Shown one piece after another: positions 52,609 to 63,726 of a DNA stretch of 64,000 nt. Source of the DNA: Paulinella micropora (Eukaryota > Cercozoa > Imbricatea > Euglyphida > Paulinellidae); contig WBZZ01005336.1 in the NCBI GenBank assembly GCA_019918135.1, forward strand, positions 108,839 to 172,838, written 5' to 3'. How positions within the stretch are numbered: position 1 is the stretch's first letter; every line of letters begins with the position of its first letter. The notes under the pieces were generated by a model. The model saw nothing but the letters and a program-made list of their open reading frames with translations. It was not told the DNA's origin and did not search any database. Position numbers and translations under genes: made by a program.

Positions 52609-54446
52609 TTAAATTGCCAAAGACAAGACTGCAAGTATCAGCAGCCAGGCCCAGCAGACGCCGGCCGAGCTCTGCATGGCCGAGGAGAGCGCCGGTGGCG
52701 GTGTTTGCGCGGGTGGGAGGGTGCTGCCGTGCCCCGGTGCCGTTGTCGTCGTGGCTGGCGGTTTGGTGGTGGTGACGAAAACCTCCCGCCACCTGTTCTC
52801 GCAGCCTTCGTAGAGTTCGTAGCCCAGCCCACGCGCCGGCGTGCTGAAGTTCAGCGTAGGCGCCGCGCACGCCTGGGCCCCCTGGCAATTGCAAAATCTA
52901 CTAGCCCCAGTGGTGGGGGAGCGCGCGTACAGTTCGAAGGGGTTGCTGATGTCCAGGCGCAGGCAATCCCCCGTGCCGTTGTAGGGCAAGACCGAAATGT
53001 AGCGCATCACCAGATACGCAAACATAGGGCCCTCCACTGCTCCGGTGCAGGGGCGCGACCACCTGTGGCGCAGCACCACCTGGTGGGCGGGACCGCCATC
53101 TTCAAAGAGGTAGTCTCTGGCAGGCGCCTGTCCTGCCGTGTAGCCTGGTGAGTAGCTGTTGTTGATAGCCTTCAGCACGTACTCGGACGCGATGCTCAGC
53201 CCGTCGCTGCACAACCAACGTGTGCTCCAGCGTCGTCCCCCGAGTTGTTCACCTTGAGCTGCTCGACCGACAGTTGCACGCCCACGTCGCAGCCACGCGA
53301 GATCGTCAGCCGCGTTTCTGCCCCCTGGCCCCTCAGCAACATAAGCGCCACGACGCCCAAAACGCCGGCCTCCTCCTCACTGCCGCGGAAGGCGAACGAG
53401 CCCGCTGCGCGAGCAAGACAGCCGCATTCCAGCAGACTACAGTTTGCGAGCGAGGTCGCTGGCCGGAAACAAAACGCTTCTGTTCCGTTCGGGCACAGGT
53501 CGGACGGACAGCCCGTCCGTCCGACCTCGCTAAAGATCGAGCTTGAGCTTGAGCTTGAGCTTGAGCTGTCACTCGAACTTGAGCTGTCGCTCAAGCTTGA
53601 ACTGTTATCCCTCAGGGACCTTGTCCAATTACGAGTGCAGCCCGTGTAAACCTCGTAGCCCCTCCCCCAGAGCGGCTTGCTGAAATTCTTGACTGGTGCC
53701 GCACACTCTGCAGGGCTGCTACAACGGCAGCTGTCGCCAGTCCCCACGCCTACGCCGGAAGGGCTGGGGACGTCGATGCGCAGGCAGTCCCCGGAGCCAG
53801 TGTAAGCTCTGTAGGTATTGTACATGATCAACAGGTACGCAGTTCCTGGTGTAACGGTTTCGGGGCAGGGGCGGGCCCAACGATGGCGCAGTATCACGTC
53901 GTTGGGCGGGCCATAGTCGTCAAACATGTACTCACTCATGTGCGGGTACTTCTCAGTGGAAGGGCTGTAAGGGTTGTCGAGGGCATCCGTGACATTGTCG
54001 GCTAGAACTTCCAGGATGCCATCGGAGCACATACCTATCCACGCCCCCAAATCCAGCGTAAAGTTTAGTTCTTGCTGGAGCAGCATCATTTCCTGCGTTA
54101 GGTTCGTCAGCTTGGTCCCCACAAAAAACAGCAAATGCACATCGCAGCCCGCCGCAACCTGCACCCGTGTCTCCACGCCCTGTCCGTCGCCCAACTCCAG
54201 TGCTAAAAAAGCGCCCAACTGCTCCTCCTCCGTGCGGCCCGCATATGGGAACGAACCTGCACCTTTCGCCAGGCAGCCACACAGATGGCGGCTGCAGCTG
54301 GAAAGCGTGCTGGCAGCGTTAAGGCACATGACGCTTGTTCCCGGAGGGCACAGGCCTGCCGGACAGCTAGCCCAGCAGGCAAACTGCAGGCCCAACGCTA
54401 GCAACAGCAACCAGCGGTTGCTTGTGATCAGTGGAGTTGCAAACAT
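52609..54446 (-). pseudogene. Membrane protein with duplicated Cys-rich ectodomain
   Basis: ATG 54446, signal peptide (NRWLLLLALGLQFACWA). The ectodomain is a tandem duplication. Unit 1 (about 54370-53640) has CPAGLCPPGTSVMC, CGCLAKGAGSF, GCDVHLLF, MCSDGILEVL, ILRHRWARPC, GDCLRIDV and RGYEVYTGC. Unit 2 (about 53510-52780) has CPSDLCPNGTEAFC, CGCLARAAGSF, GCDVGVQL, LCSDGLSIA, VLRHRWSRPC, GDCLRLDI and LGYELYEGC. A poly-Ser linker coded by GAGCTT-type hexamers joins them. A Thr/Pro stalk and a C-terminal membrane helix (CWAWLLILAVLSLAI) end the protein. One base appears lost near 53205, inside unit 2, so the second half lies in another frame. Type I membrane protein, many N-glycosylation sites. 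Family unknown. Confidence 0.7.
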
Positions 54447-54851
54447 GTGTGCACGACTCCAAACTCTGCGCAGGTCTTTGGTTTTTTTCTTGTCTGTTTG
54501 TTTTAATGTACACACGAACAGACAGGTCTAAGCTATGACAGAGCAAAAAAAAACCTTGGGGGGGGGGGGTGCTCCCCCCCCTCCCTTTGCTCACAACCCA
54601 CCCCCCCCCCCCCCAACCTCCTTAATTTGCCCCCCTCCCCCCCCTCTCTCTCTCTCTCTCTCTCTTACACATTCCCCCCCCGACAATTCGACACCAAAAT
54701 CTATCGGTTCTGTGCGGCCGAGCTTGAGCTTGGTCTCCAGAGCTTCGCAGGTCCGGCAGGCGAAGCCTGCCGGCCCCGAACTTAGCTCTGCACTTGTTTA
54801 ATAAAAAGCAATCACTAACCCGCGCGCGGGCCTTTCCTTGTTATGCAGTGT
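54447..54851. other. Spacer with G and C runs, (CT)n and a hairpin
   Basis: Between two minus-strand genes. G run 54559-54569, C runs 54601-54614 and around 54635-54645, (CT)n 54646-54664, a 9-bp hairpin at 54753-54773 and AATAAA at 54800-54805 on the plus strand, for which no plus-strand gene is visible. Confidence 0.6.
54753..54773. repeat. Perfect 9-bp hairpin with GAA loop
   Basis: CCGGCAGGC GAA GCCTGCCGG. Preceded by GAGCTT-rich sequence and followed 27 bp later by AATAAA. It could be an RNA 3'-end signal or a short palindrome insertion. Confidence 0.7.
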
Positions 54852-57800
54852 CTAGCTCTTGCAGAAATTCTGAAGAGAACAAAGGCTCGTCAGGACGGGG
54901 GACTGAACTCCTGCTTCGCTCGTGCCGGGGCGGCGCGGGGGGCTTGCCTCTGCCTCCTGCGCCGGCCCGGCACCAGGACTCGCCTCGTCTAGCTGCAAAA
55001 CTTCGCCCATTCCGGCAAAGCCGCTAGTAGAGTCGAAGCGGAGTGAGCTTGGGTCCTGGGGGCTCATGTAGGCTTCGACCAAGGATCGCGAGGAGCCTTC
55101 ACCCTGCCTGAACCCGGCAGTCCCCGGGGGATACTTGCCGTCAAAACCTCCGCCGTTGATTGCCTCCTCTTGCACTAGCACAGGCTGCTGGTTGTCGAGA
55201 GACAGCATGTTCTGCTGTCTCGGTCTAGGGATTTCGATTTCCAGATTTAGTGTTCCTAGCAGCGGGTTATAAAACTCCTCCCTACTGGCGTCGTCATTGT
55301 CTAGCGAGGGCAAGAAGAGGCCTTCTTGTAAAGAGCTGCTATAAATTGATCTTGGCAACTGTGAGGCCACATCTTTGTGGTCTAGGTCGGCTGGCTCTGG
55401 CTCTGGCTCTGGCTGATAACTCGGCCTTAGCTTGCTTTGCGAATGCCGTGCTTTCGCTGATGACAGCAGCGGCTGCTTTTCCTTTCCGGCGGTGGCGCCG
55501 CCGGTGTCCAGCCCCGACAGAGCTGCCTGGGCTAGCAGCTGTAGGTGATGCTTTTGGTAATACTGATAACAACAGCAAACGAAAAAGCAGGCCGCGAGTG
55601 CGTAAGCCAGCCATCGGTCCCAGGCGCCCATGCGGGCCTCAAGGGCTGCCTGCCTCTGTGTCGTCGGCCCTAGGCTTGACGACAGGATTAGGGCGGGGGT
55701 TGAGCCTCCCAAGCCAGGCGGGGTGGGGGTTGGGCTGGGCACCGAGCTGGGGATCGGGCTGGGGGTCGGGCTGGGGTCGGAGAGCGTGTTGTTGTTGTAC
55801 CCTGGGTATACGAGCGCCAGTCGTAGCATGCCACGCGTGGCTATGGGTGCGGTACCGTTGTGAAGCCAAAGGGCAGCTTCCAGCGTAAGGAGCGCGTAGC
55901 TGGAGTTAAGCATGGCACTGGGCAGTGTCCCCGGTGCCAAACACAAGAGCGAGCTGCGCTGCCCAGTCCAAGCGATCGATACGTTGAGGCTGTACACAAT
56001 TGCGGCGTTTCAGCAAGGGTCGCGGAGGTAGCAAAAAGCAGGCACAAGCTGCTCGCTGGCATTGGCGGCCAAAGTGGGGACCAAGGCCCACAGGCACGTG
56101 CCGGAAAAGCGTCCCCCTGCATCTATTGCCAGCGCAGCCCCAGGCCATGCGGGCTGCTGTTGTTGCTGGTCGCTGTGGGGCGTGCCTCCAGCACGGTCGA
56201 GGCTCTCCAGCAAGAGCATGTCACTTGTTGGAGCAGGAATACTCACTCCGACCGCCGCTGAGGACCATACGCGCAGTCGACTAGCGGGTTGCCACCAGTG
56301 CTTATAAAGGTCGGGGCACCGCGGGGGGCCACTCCAGGCCAGCAGGATCGTGACACGGTCCTGCTGGCCTGGGTTTGCTACTTCGAACAGAAATTGCCCC
56401 GCAAAGGAAGAAGACGCGGAGGGGTCGGTCGCGCCAGAGGGCTCACACAGCCACGAGCCGGCCCAAGCCAGCCACAATTGTAAGCGGGGCTCGGCCGCCG
56501 CCGTTGCGCTCACCTCTAGCTGCCCGTGCACGGCCTCGCTCAGGTTCCACGCCGAGCGAGACCAGGGCCCAGGGGCTTGTTCCAAAGAAGGCGTAAGCGC
56601 GCCCAGCCCGGACCAAGTAGCAAAGGCAACCTCGAGCACGAAAGGTGCTTCAGAGTTGTCATCCCCGTCCTGCACCACGCTACGTCTCCCGACCCGCCAC
56701 GACAGCAACGAAGCTCGTACCTCCTCGGGCCTATCGACGCTGGCAGGCAGTGGGTTAGCGGGTGACGACGGGAGCTGGAGAGGGGCCTCCCAACGTACGC
56801 ACTCTCCGTCAAGTTGCCGTAGCCAAGCAGAGGTCGAGGTCAGGGTGCAGCTCAAGGTAAGCTCCATCTCCAGCTTCCATAGCTGGAGCTGTTCCGGGCA
56901 CTGCTGGCCCCCGCGCGTGGGGCGCAGAGATTGCTGTTGGATTTGTACACAGCCAGGGGGCGGCCCGTGCACTTGGAACTCGGGGCCGAACTCGAGGCCT
57001 CCCGCCGCGATTTCGGCCCCCGGCAGCGCTTGTAGCTCAAAGGCAAACCACCAGCGCGCGGTTCCGTTGTCCGGCCACGACCAGCCTAAGCCTAGCTGCT
57101 CGGACTTTCCCAAGAATAAGCCCACCTCGGAGCAGTTATGTGAAGCGAGAGAGCTAGGCAACGTGGTGGGCCTCACAGAGTTAGGCAACGCAGTGCGAGA
57201 GCCACTAGGCGACACTGCACTGGGAGAGCCACTAGGCGACACTGCACTGGGAGAGCCACTAGGCGACACTGCACTGGGAGAGCCACTAGGCGACACTGCA
57301 CTGGGAGAGCCACTAAGCGACACTGCACTGGGAGAGCCACTAGGCGACGCAGTCTGGGAAGCAGGGGGCGAGCTACTGCTGGTGGTGGTGGTAGTGGTGG
57401 AGCTACTGGTAGTACTGGCGGGAGCAGGGACCGACGGGCTCGCGGTTAAAGTGCGCGTCAAGTCCCCCCCCGCCAAGCCACTGTTATTGAGCCCGTTAGA
57501 ATTAGTCGACGCCTGGGCGCCCGAACTGGCCTGGTTAACTTTGACTAGTAGTGTTATTTGCATGCTCACCAACACAATCAAGAGAATGATTGTCACGGCC
57601 GTGCAAGCCCTGTTGTAATAAAAAGTCAGGTTATTCCAGCACGCCTCGCTTCGCCCGCTGTTGTTTGCTGGTGCTGATGATGTTGACGGGTTCGGTGTTC
57701 GCGACGGTTCCGGTGTGGTTGGTAATGAAATACTTGATGTTGATGAACTCGTACTGGGCGATAGATCTCTTCTAGAGGCTTTTTTCCTCAGCAGGGGGTA

Positions 57801-57918
57801 CAAGGACTTGGCCGATGGCTATGCCGCCGGCATTGGCCCGGCCAGGTCTTTGGGACGACCGCCTTCTTGATCGCTTAGTTTTCCGTTCGGAGAACGTAGG
57901 AGCAGCATCCGTTGGCAT
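54852..57918 (-). pseudogene. Two-TM serine/threonine-rich viral protein, block 3 copy (full length, lesions)
   Basis: Longer copy of 5121-6746. ATG 57918, Arg/Ser-rich cytoplasmic N-terminus, first membrane helix (VTIILLIVLVSMQITLLVKV, near 57540-57600), Ser/Thr stalk with six nonapeptides (57202-57350), a Trp-rich ectodomain that contains repeated galactose-binding-like strands (RWWFAFELQALPG; LQLWLAWAGSWLC; VTILLAWSG), a Pro/Thr linker (about 55690-55790), a second membrane helix with Cys (WLAYALAACFFVCCCYQYY, about 55550-55610) and a cytoplasmic tail with many Gln, Ser and Tyr. A 5-bp difference from block 1 near 57785 shifts the N-terminal frame, and an in-frame TGA at about 56008-56010 splits the ectodomain from the rest. 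Codons continue in the same frame after the TGA. Virion membrane protein, by inference. Confidence 0.7.
57202..57350. repeat. 27-bp coding minisatellite, long allele
   Basis: Six units of the type GAGCCACTAGGCGACACTGC plus ACTGGGA, nearly identical, encoding SGSPSAVSP on the minus strand. The homologous gene in block 1 has about three. Confidence 0.85.
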
Positions 57919-58107
57919 AAAAATGGCGGCAGGACTGTTCTCTGTCAAATGGCGGCAGGACTGTCAAATATACAAATTCTTCCTTTTCTTTTTTATTAAT
58001 TGAAGTTCTTAAGACGAGGGTGAGAGAGAGAGAGAAAGAGAGAGAGAGGGGGGGGGGAGTGTGTGTGGAAAGGAGGAGGGGGGGGGGGGGAGAGAGGGAA
58101 AGAAGTC
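57919..58107. other. Spacer, GA-rich, with minus-strand poly(A) signal
   Basis: Same as 6747-6927 apart from tract lengths. TTTATT (minus-strand AATAAA) near 57992 could serve RPB2. A short repeated ATGGCGGCAGGACTG pair is at 57923-57965, also present in block 1 (6750-6792). Confidence 0.6.
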
Positions 58108-58963
58108 CTAGGGACTTGGCCGGGCCTTGATGCGGTACAAGAGCCCGGTAGCGTCGAGTGTTTGTATGGCCTTGAGAAAGACAAACGAGGTAGGACGAGC
58201 GGTTAAGCCTGTGTATTGGCCAGAGGCTTGCGCTTGGGCACAGGATCTGGTCAGACAGGTAGCTTGCCCAGTGGCTGGATCCCCAAAGCCAATACGCCCA
58301 CACGAGTTGCAGATGAAGTCGCAGCGGGAGTCCGAGGTTTCGAGCACTTGTTTGAGGAGAGAAGTAGAGCCGGCCTGCACGCTGGAATTGAGAGTCATGG
58401 GGTCGAACTTGCTAGCACCGTCGACCTTGCTGGACTTGGTGCCTTGGTGAGTCAGGGGGTCGATGCCCCCGCGGTGCCTTGCCTTGAATTGAATCTCGGA
58501 AGTCTTCTCTTCAGCCATGTAGTATTGAAAGCCAAAGAGGGAAGCGTTTCCCGCCGGGTCCAGGTCCATGCTAGCAGGGCTGTACATGCGGCTGGCGGCG
58601 CGCAGGTGCAGGGCTTCCAGCCTGTCGGGGGGGCAAGCCCAGCCCGCCGAAGAAGCGCGGGGAGAGTGCTTTGGCGGGCTGCCTCGTCGTCCCGGGGAAA
58701 GAAGGTGGCCACGAGGCGTTCCCGGTTTAGCTGTGCCTCGTGCTGAACTCCGCACAGCCAAGATTCGCACGGGAGCAAGACATCGTACCTGCCTTTGCTG
58801 AGATCCCAGGTAGCCGGGGGCCGGCGTGCCAGGATCAGGCGTAGGGCCGCCGCGGCCTGGCCTCCGCCGGTCTGCGCCTGCTGCTGCTGGCCCAGCAGCC
58901 CCGCACGCGCCAGGCGCTCCAGCAGCCACTTTTCCTCGCGCTCCACCCAAGCCACCAGACCGC

Positions 58964-59050
58964 TAGCGCCGGGGGGCATGCTGCCCCCGAACCCCCCTGC
59001 CTCTCTTCCAGCCCGCTAGCGCGGGCTGGGCAGCATGCCCCCCGGGCCCC
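58964..59050. mobile_element. Palindromic element in RPB2, block 3
   Basis: GGGGGGCATGCTGCCCCCGA start, CCCGCTAGCGCGGGCTGG core, GGGCAGCATGCCCCCC end. Equivalent site to 7788-7861 of block 1, but nearly complete and in the opposite orientation. Confidence 0.8.
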
Positions 59051-59214
59051 CCAAGAGAGAGCCGCAGGACCTTGCTGAGGGCGGCGGGGGCAGCGCCCCG
59101 CCGACCCTGGCGGCGCCGGCGCGCCGCAGCCAGTGCTGCAGGCAGCGCTTCCAGAGCTTGGCGGGGTGTGCAGGCAGCAGAGCGACTCCAGGACCCAGCG
59201 GAAGTCGGGGCGCC

Positions 59215-59312
59215 ACTCCCGGGGGGCCCGGGGGGCATGCTGCCCAGCCCGCTAGCGCGGGCTGGAAGGGAGGCAGGGGGGGTTCGGGGGGCAGCATGCC
59301 CCCTGGCGGTGT
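59215..59312. mobile_element. Palindromic element in RPB2, block 3
   Basis: GGGGGGCATGCTGCCC, CCCGCTAGCGCGGGCTGG and GGGGGGCAGCATGCCCCC modules at the same site as 8036-8128. Confidence 0.8.
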
Positions 59313-60830
59313 ACATGAGTATCCTGGTTCCAGGGCCAGACGTGGGTGGCGGAGCCGCCCGTGACTTGGTTAATGAGTTCCGGCCCCTGCTGCGCCACGA
59401 GCCGTGTCTGCAGGGTGGTGAGGCAGGCGTTGATGGTTTTGCGGAACATTTGCGAGGGCCCGAGCAGCACGGCGGGGCGTTCCCCCGTGGGCAGGTAGGG
59501 CAGGCAGCGGTCGGGAAGCATGACGCAGACGGTGCACTTCTGCCCCGACGTGTTGGTTATTTTGTCGCCGTGCTGGAAGGTGGCGAGGCGGACGGTGACG
59601 ACCCGCGCGCTGGCCTGGTAGCGGCCGCCGGGGGGGAGCGGGCGCAGGAGTTCGGCAAGGCCCCCCGCGGAGGGATCGGGGTCCGGCACGCACAGCGCAG
59701 GGACTGTGCGTGGCGGACCCCGGCGGGCGGGGTCGGGGCTCCATCGTCTGCGGCGGGTGTGTATGGCAAGGTAGGTCTGGGCGACCACGCCGCGCACCGC
59801 CGCGCGCACCTCGCGGACCACGCTTTCCTGCATCGTGAGGCCCGCCGCCGCTGGATGAGCAGGCGGCGTTCGGTGTGGTCGAGCAGGACCCCCAGGTGTC
59901 GCAGCGCCAGGCCCCCCGCCTCCAGAACGTGCGTGCGCTGTGCGCCTCGCTTGAGGGTGCGCAGCTGACGTGCCAGCACCTCCGCGGCCTCCGCCCCCCC
60001 AACCACAAACCCCACCAAGCGCCCGAAACATTCCACCGCATATGTCTCCGACCCGAGGACCGCGGAGGCCCGGCGCGGCAGCGGCGCGCAGCGCAGCACA
60101 AGCCAGTCCTCCAGCGCACCCAACCACTCAGGTGGCAGCTCGGGCACGACGGTAGTGAAGAGCGCCAGACGCTTGTCGTAGCCCGACTTGCTGGACTTGC
60201 TGTTTCGCAGGGGTCCAGGAAGCCCATCTGTGATATATCAAAGCGCTGGTCCGAGGTCATTCTTTGGCCGTTAGGCACCATCTGGCATACGCGCCTGGCC
60301 AGCGAGTACTTCTTGGCCAGGTTTCCCCGGAATTGTTGCAGTACGCGCTGCAGCGGCTGCCCGTCCTCACCAGTGACGCCCCCCGCCACGGGGGCGACCC
60401 CCGCCACGGGTCTGTCCCTGGGCGAAGTGAACTCTTGGAAACTCCTGCTAAGCTGGCGCGAGTCAAACAACTGTGCGGGGGGACGCACACCGCTAGCCCA
60501 GCCCAGGAGGCCAGACGGGATTGCAAGCAAACCTTTTCCTTGTTCACCGCGCGCTTTAGGTTGTGAGCGTAGAGCTGAGCTAGCGTCAGCACCGCTCTGT
60601 TCTGCAGGGCCAGCGGGTCCGACAACCCCGCCTGGCTGGGGACCCCGTGGCTGCCCAGCACTCCAGGCAGCCCCGCCTCGGCCCGACAAAGCATACGGGC
60701 GCTGTCCGCTAGGTGCTCTGCCTTGCGCTCGTCGCCATAGGCAGCGACCTCCCGCTCGCGCTCCTCGTCCAGGGAGTAGCTGGCGATTAGCGTCCAAACC
60801 ACCGGGGGCAGCCCCCCGGCGACTTTGGGG

Positions 60831-61556
60831 ACGTTCACCCCGGCCGCCTGGCCGCCCCCGTGCTGCACGTAGACCGAGAACGGGTGGTGCTGCCCACTCA
60901 AGTACGGCGGGCCTGGGGGCTGAATCGGCTGCGCACCCTCTGCGGACTCCCCCTCGCGCCCACGCCCGGTCTGTCCTACGAAATCAGCAACTGCGCACGC
61001 GTCGCTACCTCCGAGGACCTCGCTTGCTGGCGTGCGCTGCGCGAGGCCGGGGTGCTTGCCTGGCTCTCCGTCCAAGAAGCCGCCTGCCAGCTCGGCTGTG
61101 AAAGCCTAGCCAAGCTCGCCAGCGGGGGGCATGCTGCCCCCCGAACCCCCCCTGCCCTCCCTCCAGCCCGCGCTAGCGGGCTGGGCAGCATGCCCCCCGA
61201 CGCTAGCGGGCTGGGCAGCATGCCCCCGCCCCCGGGGGGCAGTCCGCCCTCCCTCCAGCCCGCGGTAGCGGGCTGGGGGTGGACTGGGTGGATGTGTCGC
61301 CGGCGCGGCACCTGAGTTCTTCATCGCTGACCCTGTTCCACGAGCACGTGACGGGGCCCCGTCTGGTGTACGCGGCGGGGATGCAGACCCAGGCGATTGC
61401 ACTACCTATTGTCGGCGCAGGCTCAGCACGGGGAGAGCCCCTACGCGGGCCTGGGGCTCCCCGCGGTAGGTCGCCTGGTTCTGCAAGGCGACAGGCTGCT
61501 GCGGGCGCTCGGCGGAGAGCCTGTGCAAGCCGTGGGCCGCCGGGCTGCACCTGCCG
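60831..61556 (-). other. Inverted and displaced RPB2 segment
   Basis: Reads as the reverse complement of the region that in block 2 lies between 30890 and 32138. Here RPB2 codons run on the plus strand (HVDRERVVLPTQVRRAWGL, then SLTLFHEHVTGPRLVY). Left join: the GACTTTGGGG of the collinear part meets ACGTTCACCCCGGCCG at 60830/60831. Right join at about 61555, where GGGCCGCCGG meets GCTGCACCTGCCGCCG. An internal join at about 61400 deletes about 540 bp. Confidence 0.85.
61123..61280. mobile_element. Compound palindromic element inside the inverted segment
   Basis: The same nested cores as block 2 31690-31848, in reverse orientation, so it moved with the inverted RPB2 piece. Confidence 0.8.
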
Positions 61557-62402
61557 CCGCAGGTATTGCGCGAGCCACGGCCGTTCCCCTGGAAAGATGT
61601 GCAACAGATACCGCTGCCGCAGCCACCACAAGCCCTGACGTTCGATCTCCTCGACGCTGGCCTCCTTACTACGCAGAAGCCACAGCTGTCCCAAATGAAA
61701 TAGTGCGCACGCCCTCGTTCAGCTGCCATGAACGCTCCAGCAGGTCAACGTACAGCGCCTCGACAGCTAGGTCGTCCCCGCGCACCACCAACTGCCGTAG
61801 CCTGGCCCAAGAGTCCACACCCAGCGCACGCCAGAGCAAGACCATAGGCAGATCGCATGGTTGACCAACAAAGACACGCGCGCTTAGGACGGGCTGTGCC
61901 GAATCGTTCTTGACCTGCGCACGGACAAACTGAGCTAAGCACTCGCGGGGGAGCGATGCAGAGGTAGTACGCGCGCAGCGCCACTCCAGTGCGTGCTTCG
62001 CCCAGTCCATAGCAAAGTCACGCGGCGGTTTGTTTTGCACGTTCCCAAACCCCACCGCCAGCGTAGGGTCACTGCCGGCCGCTGGCTCCGGGGTTTCCGA
62101 GACGACGCTGGGGTACAACAACAAACGACGCTGTCTCTTTGTTCCGATCACGGCCCCCTCTTGATTGCGCATGTTTTCGACGTGGTACTCGGCCGTTGTC
62201 TGTTTGGCCGCCCCTCCCGATAACTCGTCCTCCCTCTCTACGCTCTCTTCTTCCTCTTCCTCATCTTCCTCCTCGTCTTTCTCGTACTCTCCTTCCTCTT
62301 CCTTCTCGCCCTCTTCCTGTTCCGGCAGAACCTCTGCTGCCACTTCCTCTTCTTCTAGCTCGATCTCGTGGTCATTGTCTTCCTCTTCCACTTCTTCTGC
62401 TC

Positions 62403-62502
62403 CTTCTTCTTCTTCTTCTTCTTCTTCTTCTTCTTCTTCTTCTTCTTCTTCTTCTTCTTCTTCTTCTTCTTCTTCTTCTTCTTCTTCTTCTTCTTCTTCT
62501 TC
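62403..62502. repeat. (TTC)n microsatellite coding poly-Glu in RPB2, long allele
   Basis: About 33 TTC units at the site that has about 14 in block 1 and about 27 in block 2. Confidence 0.9.
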
Positions 62503-63726
62503 CGGCGCTTCTCGCTCCCCTTCTTCTTTCTCCTGTCTCTTTTTGCTTTTCTTGGCTACACACGGCACTGCCCCCCGGGCGCGTTCTGTGTATAGCTGTC
62601 TCCTTGGGGGCTGCTGTCGCCGCCCCCAGCGCGCGCTGCTCAGCTGGTGCCAACGGACAGTCGGCGCCCCCCGAGCCGCTGGCCTTGGTTGTTTCCGTCT
62701 TGTCGGCTTGCCCCGTACGCCACGCCACGGCTCGACGCCTGGTCCCGCCCGGGGTGCTGGCCCCCGCACAAATCTTGTAAACTTCTCGAACTACCTGGCC
62801 TGGCTGCTGCCCCAACTGGGAAGTACGACAGAGGGATGTATCGGGTGCACGCCCGCTGAGGGCGTTGTTTCGCCTGTCCCATTGACGGATTAACGCATGG
62901 TCCAAGGGGGGAGTCTCGCGCCCCTCCAGCGCCCAACACACGCCGTCCAGCAGAACGAACGGCACCCACGAACCTATCTCCATCCCCGCCAGCGTGCGCT
63001 GCAAGTGGTCGCCCGCGTGAAGACGCAGCCAGCGCTCGCTCTCGGCCCAGCTCCGCAGTGCGCTGGGGGGTGGCAAGTTTACTGGCCAAGGCAGCGACAA
63101 CAGGCGAATTACTTCTGGGGGTGGAAACAACTCGCCCGGCTCAGCCGGCACCTCCGTCATGGCGCGGCCGGGGCCCTGACACTCGAACAGGGACCAAGTC
63201 ACCCGCGCCAGCAAACCTGCCGACACCCGTCCCGCCCATTTCGCACACCTGTTCAAAGCACCCACTGGGGTCCTCGAAACCGGCGAATTCGACTCCCAGC
63301 TTCAGTACGTAACGCTTCCCCGAGTCTGTCGTCGTCATGCGCGGGGGGATCGTTACTAACCTAGGCACACACAGCCGCGCGCCGCCCTCTGCCTGGGTCT
63401 CTAGCCAGGGACCCAAAGCATTACGCAGCGCACTGCCTTGATTTCTCTTTTTGCGCAGACGCTCAAACTCCTTTTCATCCACTTGTCGCAAGCGCAACTG
63501 CGCCGACAGCTTGGCCACCTGTTTGGGCGCCGCGTACAACACAAAATAGCGCAAGCTTTCTACGCCCCGCGGTTGAGCTTAAATTCTTCTTCCAGAAACG
63601 CTAGGGCCAAAGACCTTGATTCTTCCACGGTTGCAATAGCCCGGGGGCTGGCAGCGCCGCTAGGTCTGCGTCTGTTTCTTCTTGTTCACGTATGATAGCC
63701 GCTATCGTAGCTGCATCCGCTTGCAT

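Larger units (their letters stand above)
58108..63726 (-). pseudogene. Divergent RNA polymerase subunit RPB2, block 3 copy (scrambled)
   Basis: ATG 63726 to stop 58108. The N-terminal part (to about 61557) and the C-terminal part (58108-59850, with the clamp block and zinc finger) are collinear with block 1. Between them the order is changed: 59851-60830 corresponds to block 2 32139-33112, and 60831-61556 is the reverse complement of block 2 sequence between 32138 and about 30890, with about 540 bp missing inside (block 2 31030-31566). The piece holding the metal-site region is inside that missing part, so this copy cannot encode a working subunit. It shares with block 2 the deletion near 61693-61700 (TCCCAAATGAAATAGTGCG in place of the longer block 1 sequence). 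Confidence 0.9.
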
